NCBI GenBank assembly: GCA_044377735.1
Contig: JBILYK010000009.1
Span: forward strand, 1-63,071
Length of the DNA stretch: 63,071 nt
Direction of reading: 5' to 3'
DNA from: Tabrizicola_A sp044377735
Lineage (GTDB): Bacteria > Pseudomonadota > Alphaproteobacteria > Rhodobacterales > Rhodobacteraceae
Notes under the pieces: model-generated
What the model saw: only the letters and a program-made list of their open reading frames with translations
Databases searched by the model: none
Told to the model about the DNA's origin: nothing
In this document: one piece after another, positions 1 through 6,148 of the stretch
Layout: each line of letters starts with the position of its first letter
Position numbering within the stretch: the stretch's first letter is position 1
Translations under genes and position numbers: made by a program

Positions 1-281
1 GAAATCACAGCGCAACCCTGAAGTTTGAAAACATCATCGACTCTAACAATTCCAAATTTAGCCTTCTTCATGTTGGATGCAGTTGCATACAGCGTGAAGC
101 CATCACCCTCTGGATCTTTTGCACTCATATCCAATGCGAGGCTAAATTTTTTAAGATCAAAATCTTGCGCCACCTTCATTTTCATTTCAGGTGTGAACTC
201 AACGTGTTCCAAAGTTTCAACAGAGAATCTCTCGAAACTTGTTATTTCAACTTCAAAATTAACAGCCGTTTGGAACTTCAT
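1..281 (-). CDS. Hypothetical protein, N-terminal part (runs off window)
   Basis: An open frame of 93 codons begins at an ATG (281) preceded by a strong AAGGAGGT ribosome binding site 6 nt upstream and stays open to the window edge. The protein starts MKFQTAVNFEVEITSFERF; it is mixed, charged and soluble-looking, with no signal peptide or membrane segment. I do not recognise the family. It lies downstream of, and in line with, the 630-aa membrane protein gene, about 136 bp away, and shares the AT-rich composition of the island. The ribosome binding site and even codon usage make a real gene likely; the function is unknown. Confidence 0.6.
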   Translation of the reverse strand, partial: MKFQTAVNFEVEITSFERFSVETLEHVEFTPEMKMKVAQDFDLKKFSLALDMSAKDPEGDGFTLYATASNMKKAKFGIVRVDDVFKLQGCAVI

Positions 282-417
282 GTGCTTGACCTCCTTCATT
301 TTCTATACTCGTTGTTTTGCTCTTTACACTTTTAACTATTCAGATGTCACGATGCATCCCAACAACGCTAATTTACATCTGACTAAGATTGCTCCGCTTC
401 ACGCAGATCCAACGATT

Positions 418-2310
418 TCATATTTCAATTGTCTGATGATTTTTTGAAAGTGGTACAATGCACAACGTTTCTGAATCAGTATCAAAATCTGAAATCCCAC
501 CAAGAGAATCGATGGGTGAAGAAACAGGAGTTTTCAGGCTCCCGTCGAAAAATGAATTTATATCTAATAAATTATTGAAGCCATCAGCGAATTCAAACTG
601 ACCAAAAATTTTGTGAACAAGAAGATGGCATGGTGACTTAGCAGAACCCTTCAGAGCGGTTTTAACATGGAATGGTCGTGAGTCATCGTCTGCATTGTCA
701 TCACGATAAAACAGCTTAAATTTTATTCCTTCATCTTCAATTTCTTCAAGATCAATCGAAGAAAGCATGACAGTGTTCCATAAGTCTCTCGTGTTCGGCT
801 TTAAAGCTTCTCTTAGTGACTTTCCATCGAGGCTTCCAATATCGCAGTTATCAATAAAGAATTTTCCACTGCCATCATTAATTGCGAACCCAACCCATTC
901 GCCCTCTTCATCTTGAAACCCTATGACTGTTGTTGATTTTGAAAAATCATCAATCCCAAAGAACCCAGTTGGACGATCCTCGCCATCCTCAAGTATTCCA
1001 AATGTTATCTGACACACATTTGCGACCCTACTTTCAGAAACAACAGTTCTGCTCTCATTGGACTTTGTGTTTCCAACATATGAAACCATATCCATATTAA
1101 CGAAAGTGAACTCTGACTCATTTCTAGAGAACGGTTCACTTGCAGAGGCTTCATCCTCTGAAACCTGCTCTAAGCCTAGAGTATTGTGATGTTCGACTGC
1201 CACCTGAATTGACCAATCATACTCGTCTTCGCCTTCTGGAAGGGGCTCCAAGTCAACCCAGTAGATATGTTCGCTATCATCACCTTGAGTAACAATAACC
1301 TCCATGTATTTGCCTTCAACCTCATTGGCGTCCCAGTGTTTGTCTGTTTCAACCAAACGCCAATCGCCGCCATCGTCCTCAACGATTGATACATCGAAAT
1401 CACCTAGGTAAATAGAAGAGCATGACCAGCCACCCTGATCATTTGACCAATCTGTTAGAGTTTCTTGATCAAGATCACCTACGGTTTCTGCCAAAACACC
1501 AACCCAAGCAGAAATTACTGGTCCGTCTTTTTCCAGTGTGATCTTCACCAAACCACGATCTTCAGTCACCTCAAAATCATCTTCGGCAGTCTCAGCTTCC
1601 GCAAATACCGCCTCTCCACTATCGTCTGCCCCCATTGGCGAAAACTCAAAGAAAACCTTCTTTTCTTTCTTCCACTGCTTATATTCTGCGGGGTCAGAGA
1701 AAACGAATTTTGCCCGATCAATATGCCAAATAGCTGTTGGGGTTGGAATATCGTCTTCCGTGTCTACTTCGTTTGTTTCATCGCCGCTGTCATTTCCGTC
1801 ATCGCCATTAATTACTTTTAGTATCTCAGCCTCATACTTCGCTTTCCAGTTGCGCACCAAGGTCAGATTGATCTCATACATTCGAGCAATTTCGCTCAAA
1901 CTGGTGCCCGCCGTTAGAGCTGTGTGGACAACTTCTTTCTTGAACTCTTCGGTGTAACTTTTCTTGGAGGATGAAGCTGCAGCCACAGTATCTTTTCCTT
2001 CTATTTTGATCTTTGCATTCGCAACGTTGCGCTGGGGTTGTATGACGTTCTCTTGAACACTCACCACTTTCTGGGTCGTCGATTTGACAGTTTTGCGTTC
2101 TTCTTTCGTTGCTGCACTAGGCAAGGTGTCCGCAGTTCTCTTGTTGGGCAGTAAGAACAGCACGATCAGAGAAATGACAGGGAACAAGAACGCCAGTACA
2201 AGCCAAACCTTCCAGTTGCGACCACGCCGTTCAGCCCAAAGTGGAGTGCCTATATAGAATACAGCGACAAATATGAGTACCGTTAGTGCTCCAATTTGAT
2301 TTGCGGTCAT
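418..2310 (-). CDS. Membrane-anchored protein with IS3-type helix-turn-helix; function unknown
   Basis: A 630-aa protein. Residues about 5-25 and 35-55 form two hydrophobic segments separated by a basic loop (AERRGRNWK). After a Lys/Thr-rich linker, residues about 118-165 match the helix-turn-helix at the start of IS3-family OrfA proteins (Transposase_8 type): YTEEFKKEVVHTAL, then SLSEIARMYEIN, then LVRNWKAKYE. The remaining ~450 residues are acidic and rich in beta-type sequence (SDPAEYKQWKKEKKVFFEFS near residue 205); I do not recognise them. There is no DDE transposase domain, so this is not a transposase. A membrane-tethered DNA-binding or adaptor protein is an inference. The codon composition is AT-rich, unlike the chromosome to the right, which fits horizontal transfer. 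The ribosome binding site (GAGA) is weak. Confidence 0.6.
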   Translation of the reverse strand: MTANQIGALTVLIFVAVFYIGTPLWAERRGRNWKVWLVLAFLFPVISLIVLFLLPNKRTADTLPSAATKEERKTVKSTTQKVVSVQENVIQPQRNVANAKIKIEGKDTVAAASSSKKSYTEEFKKEVVHTALTAGTSLSEIARMYEINLTLVRNWKAKYEAEILKVINGDDGNDSGDETNEVDTEDDIPTPTAIWHIDRAKFVFSDPAEYKQWKKEKKVFFEFSPMGADDSGEAVFAEAETAEDDFEVTEDRGLVKITLEKDGPVISAWVGVLAETVGDLDQETLTDWSNDQGGWSCSSIYLGDFDVSIVEDDGGDWRLVETDKHWDANEVEGKYMEVIVTQGDDSEHIYWVDLEPLPEGEDEYDWSIQVAVEHHNTLGLEQVSEDEASASEPFSRNESEFTFVNMDMVSYVGNTKSNESRTVVSESRVANVCQITFGILEDGEDRPTGFFGIDDFSKSTTVIGFQDEEGEWVGFAINDGSGKFFIDNCDIGSLDGKSLREALKPNTRDLWNTVMLSSIDLEEIEDEGIKFKLFYRDDNADDDSRPFHVKTALKGSAKSPCHLLVHKIFGQFEFADGFNNLLDINSFFDGSLKTPVSSPIDSLGGISDFDTDSETLCIVPLSKNHQTIEI

Positions 2311-2462
2311 TCTCTATGTCTCACTCATTCGAGGTTCAGAAGATTGATACTTCGTTTCGCAGCTGTTTAGCTTAACTGGCACTTGGCATTCAGATGGTGA
2401 GAAGGTTTGTCTTTACACTTGCCGCAACGACTATCATGCCAAACTTGTGGGTTCGAGGAACC

Positions 2463-2663
2463 TTAGACTTTCTTTAACTTGCCTTTGCCACACTTGGGGC
2501 ACGTCATGTTTGCTGAACGTCCAGAAGCAGATCGTACCATAGCTTTGCCACCCACCGTTCCAGTGCAGTTCCCATCATAGCAAAAAGCGCACCCGCATAG
2601 ATCACATTTTGTGTTCAAGGGTGGGCCAGAGTAACCCTTACCACATGCAGGACAACTGCTCAT
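2463..2663 (-). CDS. Small zinc-ribbon protein
   Basis: A 66-aa protein starting MSSCPACGKGYSGPP. It carries an N-terminal CPAC knuckle, a central CDLCGCAFC segment and a C-terminal CPKCGKGKLKKV, so it has at least three CxxC pairs able to bind two zinc ions. The ATG at 2663 is preferred over the upstream ATG at 2711 because GGAG lies 6 nt before it, while 2711 has no well-spaced site. Homology of function cannot be assigned; such proteins are often nucleic-acid or protein-interaction adaptors. It is the first gene of a leftward run in the island, and an imperfect 28-bp palindrome lies just upstream. Confidence 0.55.
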   Translation of the reverse strand: MSSCPACGKGYSGPPLNTKCDLCGCAFCYDGNCTGTVGGKAMVRSASGRSANMTCPKCGKGKLKKV

Positions 2664-2732
2664 CCCTTGCTCCGTTCGTGAATTTCCTACCCAATTGGTA
2701 AACGTTGGCATCGCCCTGTCAACACTTCAACA

Positions 2733-2760
2733 ATGTTATAGAATTCGTATTCTCTAACAT
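2733..2760. promoter_or_regulatory. 28-bp imperfect palindrome, candidate operator
   Basis: The half-sites ATGTTA and TAACAT, with inner AGAAT and ATTCT, pair at 24 of 28 positions around a CG centre. It sits in the spacer between the leftward zinc-ribbon gene and the rightward recombinase gene, a natural place for a dimeric repressor. Regulatory function is inferred. Confidence 0.35.
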
Positions 2761-2839
2761 TTCGCCCTAAAGCATTCAAAAACAACGGGTTAAGCCCAGA
2801 CGTCTTTTAGGTAGCTCTGCATAATGTGTGACTTTATGC

Positions 2840-2861
2840 TGTGTGATAGTATAACCACACA
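2840..2861. promoter_or_regulatory. Inverted repeat TGTGTG-N10-CACACA before recombinase
   Basis: A perfect 6-bp inverted repeat around an AT-rich 10-bp spacer (ATAGTATAAC) lies 17 bp before the ATG at 2878. It lies inside the longest reading frame of the recombinase, which favours the downstream start and suggests an operator or promoter element. Confidence 0.3.
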
Positions 2862-2877
2862 TAAGGCTGACAAAATC

Positions 2878-3453
2878 ATGAAACAAGCCAAGCTACTGAC
2901 AGAACTGGACTTTAAGCGCCTGACTGCGATCATCGACAGTCTGCGTTACCCTACCCGCAACCACACAGCTGTTGCCCTCAGCTTCTATGCAGGACTTAGG
3001 GCATGTGAGATTGCTGCACTGAAGATTGGCGACGTGTTTGACGCTTTTGGAAAGCCCAAAGATACGATCTACTTGAGCGCAGCACAGACCAAGGGCAACG
3101 AAAGCTGCACAGTGCTTGCAAACAAGCGTTTGAGACAGCAACTAGCCCGCTACGCTGCACAGCACCCCAAACAGCTGCTCAAGCCCGCAGCGCACCTTAT
3201 CTTCAGCGCAAAGGGCGGTGGCTTTAGCCCGCAGACAGTGGTGAACTTGTTCCAGCGACTTTACAAACTTGCAAACATAGCTGGGGCAAGCAGCCACAGC
3301 GGGCGCAGACAATTTGTGTCAAATCTTGCAGATATGGGCATCAACGCTCGTGTGGTGCAAGCACTGGCACGACACAAGAACCTTGGGACTACGCAACGCT
3401 ACATCGACATCAATGACAACAAGCTGAGAGCAGCGGTCGAACTGCTTGGTTAA
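2878..3453 (+). CDS. Short tyrosine recombinase, catalytic domain only
   Basis: A protein of about 191 aa belonging to the phage-integrase/Xer superfamily of tyrosine recombinases, which cut and rejoin DNA through a covalent 3'-phosphotyrosine. The catalytic set is visible: Arg in GLRACEIAAL, Lys in QTKGNES, HSGRR for the HxxR box, His in ARHKN, and the nucleophile Tyr in TQRYIDI. The usual N-terminal core-binding domain is missing, so this is about 60% of the length of XerC/D. The start is uncertain: ATG 2878 has AAGG upstream and leaves the inverted repeat at 2840-2861 untranslated, while ATG 2824 gives 209 aa. It faces the interrupted integrase and ends 45 bp from that gene's stop. Catalytic-domain-only recombinases of this kind occur in plasmids and islands; the substrate here is unknown. 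Confidence 0.75.
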   Translation: MKQAKLLTELDFKRLTAIIDSLRYPTRNHTAVALSFYAGLRACEIAALKIGDVFDAFGKPKDTIYLSAAQTKGNESCTVLANKRLRQQLARYAAQHPKQLLKPAAHLIFSAKGGGFSPQTVVNLFQRLYKLANIAGASSHSGRRQFVSNLADMGINARVVQALARHKNLGTTQRYIDINDNKLRAAVELLG

Positions 3454-3497
3454 AACTTTTTACTTAAGCCGTATGATTTCCATAAACGCTGCCCAGC

Positions 3498-3638
3498 TCA
3501 GCCGCCTAGCTCTGTTGCCACATCCATAGCTGTTGAGTGTTTGGCGTAGTAATTTTCAATGATTTCAATCGATGTGCCCATGTTTCTTGCAACATGGAAA
3601 GTGGTCACTTTGCCTCGATTGATGGTTTGCACAGCATA
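3498..3638 (-). pseudogene. 3' fragment of tyrosine integrase cut off by IS3 element
   Basis: Read leftwards from the IS boundary, using one copy of the duplicated GAAG target, the frame continues exactly from the truncated integrase at 4908-6053: ...LRHF, then YAVQTINRGKVTTFHVARN, then MGTSIEIIENYYAKHST, ending ELGG and a stop at 3498. This 46-residue tail carries the catalytic tyrosine (ENYYAKH). Rejoining gives an integrase of about 428 aa. The fragment itself has no start and is presumably not expressed. Confidence 0.85.
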
Positions 3639-3681
3639 GAAGTGAGCTACTCCCCGATCTTTGGACAGATTTCCGGCGTGT

Positions 3682-4548
3682 TTAAGCTACTGCCTGCACC
3701 TGCTGATCGGTTTCATTGCTGTTGAAGTAAACCACGGCGGGCGGTTGACCGCCATGGGCAGTGTGTGGGCGTTGGTGGTTGTAAAAGGTGATCCAGCGCC
3801 CGATGCCGTTCCTTGCCTGCGACCCTGTCTCCCAAGCGTGCAGATAGACGCATTCATACTTCAGCGACCGCCAGAGGCGCTCGATGAAGATGTTGTCCAT
3901 GCAGCGACCTTTACCGTCCATCGATATCCGGCTCCCGACCCGTTTCAGCAGGTCGGTCCAAGCAAAGGACGTAAACTGCGACCCTTGATCGGTGTTCATG
4001 ATCTCGGGCGAGCCGAACTTGTGGATCGCCTCGTTCAACGCTTCGACGCAGAAGTCAGCCTCAAGCGTGTTCGATATACGCCAGGCCAGCACTTTGCGGG
4101 TGTACCAGTCCATTATGGCGACGAGATAAAGGAAGCCCCGCCGCATGGGTAAGTAGGTGATGTCGGCGCACCAGACCTGATTTGGACGATCAATCCGTAA
4201 CCGGCCCAGCAGATACGGATAGGTCTTGTGCCCCTTTGCAGGTCGGCTGGTATCAGGCTTTTGGTAGATCGGCGTCAGGCGCATTAGCCGCATCAGTCGC
4301 CGGATGCGCTTGTAATTCACAGCATGGCCGCCGTTCTGCAAGTGCCACATCATCTGCTGCACGCCGTAAAACGGGGTCTCCAGGAACTGTTTGTCGATCA
4401 CCACCATGAGGTCGAGGTTCATCGCCGTCTCGCCCATCAGTTCATAGTAAAACGATGATCGCGAGATCGACAGCAGGCGACATTGCGCCCCGACCGACAG
4501 GCTGGGATGGTTCTTCACAATCATCTCGCGCCTCACTTGCCGATCCAA
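3682..4548 (-). CDS. IS3-family transposase OrfB (DDE integrase core)
   Basis: A 288-aa rve-type DDE transposase catalytic protein. The N-terminal HTH_21-like part (QCRLLSISRSSFYYEL) is followed by the retroviral-integrase core with WCADITYLPMR (first Asp), MNTDQGSQF (second Asp) and FIERLWRSLKYE (Glu), then the typical ending YNHQRPHTAHGGQPPA. In this family OrfB is normally made as an OrfAB fusion by -1 frameshifting; the frame opens upstream into the slippery site within orfA. The reading frame starts with TTG at 4548 if translated alone. Confidence 0.93.
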   Translation of the reverse strand: MDRQVRREMIVKNHPSLSVGAQCRLLSISRSSFYYELMGETAMNLDLMVVIDKQFLETPFYGVQQMMWHLQNGGHAVNYKRIRRLMRLMRLTPIYQKPDTSRPAKGHKTYPYLLGRLRIDRPNQVWCADITYLPMRRGFLYLVAIMDWYTRKVLAWRISNTLEADFCVEALNEAIHKFGSPEIMNTDQGSQFTSFAWTDLLKRVGSRISMDGKGRCMDNIFIERLWRSLKYECVYLHAWETGSQARNGIGRWITFYNHQRPHTAHGGQPPAVVYFNSNETDQQVQAVA

Positions 4549-4826
4549 GGCTTGAGCCTTCTGGACAAAAAATCGTTGGCCACAGCCAGCTCCCCGATCT
4601 TTGCATGCAGAACCCGCACCGTGTCCTCATCGACCTCAGGGGCCGCCTTGCTGCCGCGCTCAAAGATGTCGGCCGCGCCGTCCAGCAGCGCCTTCTTCCA
4701 CTGATGGATCATCGTCGGATGGACCTCATAGGCCGCTGCCAGTTCCGACACCGTCCGCTCGCCCTTCAAGGCCTCAAGCGCAACACGGGCCTTAAAGCCG
4801 GCGTCATGATTCCTGCGTTTCTTCAT
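4533..4826 (-). CDS. IS3-family transposase OrfA (helix-turn-helix)
   Basis: A 97-aa DNA-binding subunit of the IS. It begins MKKRRNHDAGFKARVALEAL, followed by the helix-turn-helix SELAAAYEVHPTMIHQWK and a short leucine-zipper-like segment (VRVLHAKIGELAVANDFL). It recognises the terminal repeats and, through frameshifting near its end, supplies the N-terminus of the OrfAB transposase. It overlaps orfB by 16 bp in the -1 frame. Confidence 0.93.
   Translation of the reverse strand: MKKRRNHDAGFKARVALEALKGERTVSELAAAYEVHPTMIHQWKKALLDGAADIFERGSKAAPEVDEDTVRVLHAKIGELAVANDFLSRRLKPWIGK
4566..4572 (-). other. Programmed -1 frameshift slippery heptamer (T TTT TTG)
   Basis: Near the end of orfA the mRNA reads U UUU UUG in the zero frame (codons GAT TTT TTG). 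This fits the X XXY YYZ rule, and shifting by -1 enters the orfB frame to give a continuous OrfAB. The heptamer type is established for retrovirus-like frameshifting; use here is inferred from position and frame. Confidence 0.65.
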
Positions 4827-4907
4827 AGTCTGATCTCCTCATTCTTGGAGACCAGCAAAGCTCAGATCATAGCTTCCGTCACTGTCCGATTTTCGGGGGG
4901 TAGCTCA

Positions 4908-6053
4908 GAAGTGGCGCAAACAATACAGCGAGTAATCTTGCCCATTATCGCTTTTTTCGATCCCAGTTCGTTTGAGAATTACTTTGAACTGATCACCCAA
5001 TGAGATTATCTTGTTGCCATCAACCATGGGAAACAGCCACTTTTTGTGCTCTGCACTCAGCCTGTTGTGCCGCTTTGCTCCCTCTGCAGCTGCTTGCTGC
5101 CAAGTTGTGCGCCACTGGCGATTGCGCTCTAGCGTGCGCTGTATACAGCGAATACCGCCAGCCCGCATCACAACCAGCCGTTCACCCGTCTTACCTCGCA
5201 CTCGCAGATAGTAGTTCTGCCGCCCTAACTTGTCCGTGAATGGCTCAATATCGTTTTCGAGTAAATTATTTGCTTCACCGACTCTGATGCCGCTGTTGGA
5301 CAGCAGCAACACATAGTCACGCAGCATTTCTCGTGTGTAGCGATACTTGGGATTGCTTGCTTCTTTGAGCCAGCGCCGCATCTCAGTGTAAAGCTTGCGG
5401 TATTCGTCCAGCGTAAAAGCTGGTCTTACAGTAAATCGACCTGCTTTAAATCGATACTCAGGCATGGGCTTATTGCCCCTATAGCCCTGCTCTGTTGCAA
5501 ATCTCAGCAGGGTCAAAACGAAAGTGGTTTCCCACTCCAATGTCTTATCTGCAGGTATGAGCTTGTGGTTTCGAGGTCGTTTTTCTGCTGGCATCTTTGT
5601 GTAGTAAGCAACCCGCCATTCAACGTATTGGCGTAGCCAAGCATTATCGATCGACGCAACCGCTTTCTGTCCACCAAACTCACGCCAGAATTTGCTTACA
5701 CGCTTGATCTGCCTGAGCATGTGGATGCTGGTTTGCTCTTGGTTAGTTTTGTTCTTGTGCCCGTATGTACCTCGATTGTATTGCGCTTCACGCAACCGCA
5801 CATACTCATCAATCACTTCACCAAATGGTTTGTCTTGCAGAGGCAAGTTTTGTTCTTTGCGAAACTCCAACTCATAAAACGCTTTGGTTGCCAGTTGGCG
5901 AGCACGGTTAACATCACGTGTTTTCAGTGACTTAAAGATGTAACTCCGTTTACCTTTATACAAACGAGCTTGAAATATCCCATTTCGTGAGAACAGAAAC
6001 ACCTGACCATCAAGGAGTTTTTCTTGATACTCACTGTCAGCTTTGCCTAACAA
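4908..6053 (-). pseudogene. Tyrosine integrase, 5' part, interrupted by IS3 element
   Basis: 382 residues of a phage/island integrase, ending at CLRHF where the IS begins (the TGA at 4905-4907 is IS sequence). An N-terminal DNA-binding region (FSRNGIFQARLYKGKRS) is followed by a SAM-like core-binding domain and the start of the catalytic domain: NSGIRVGEANNLL carries the first Arg, RGKTGER the Lys, YSLYCLRHF the second Arg/His box. The nucleophile tyrosine lies in the severed tail at 3498-3638. The start is TTG 6053 with GGAG 9 nt upstream. The gene reads away from secA and sits at the island edge, the usual place for the integrase that brought the island in. As it stands it should be inactive. 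Confidence 0.9.
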
Positions 6054-6064
6054 TTATCAAAACT

Positions 6065-6115
6065 CCCACCCAAAGTAGCCATGTGTGCAACATTTGCATA
6101 ACAAATTTGGGTGGG
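6065..6115. promoter_or_regulatory. Nested palindrome at island/secA boundary
   Basis: A perfect 10-bp inverted repeat CCCACCCAAA (6065-6074) / TTTGGGTGGG (6106-6115) encloses a second perfect one, TGCAA-CAT-TTGCA (6086-6098), with nearly the same centre. It lies between the secA stop and the integrase start. It could be an integrase arm/attachment site, an operator for the integrase, or a secA terminator (the leftward stem is followed by AGTTTTG). A separate small hairpin, CGATT-GTTT-AATCG, is at 6120-6133. Confidence 0.4.
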
Positions 6116-6148
6116 CAAGCGATTGTTTAATCGTTTAAGAACAATGGC

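Larger units (their letters stand above)
3643..4907 (-). mobile_element. IS3-family insertion sequence, 1265 bp, intact
   Basis: The 26-bp terminal inverted repeats are at 3643-3668 (TGAGCTACTCCCCGATCT...) and 4882-4907; the outer TGAGCTAC and inner GGACAG match perfectly, with about five mismatches between. The 4 bp flanking each end are identical (GAAG at 3639-3642 and 4908-4911), a target-site duplication of the size IS3 elements make. The element contains orfA and orfB in the usual overlapping arrangement with a T6G slippery site. It inserted into the integrase gene now split between 3498-3638 and 4908-6053. With both orfs open, good ends and a clean duplication, it looks recent and possibly active. 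Confidence 0.93.

Noticed and set aside
25..447. Plus-strand open frame of 140 codons at the left edge
   Set aside because: It is antisense to a minus-strand gene (1-281) with a strong ribosome binding site and natural protein sequence, and to the end of the 630-aa gene; its own product is low-quality and lacks a start signal.
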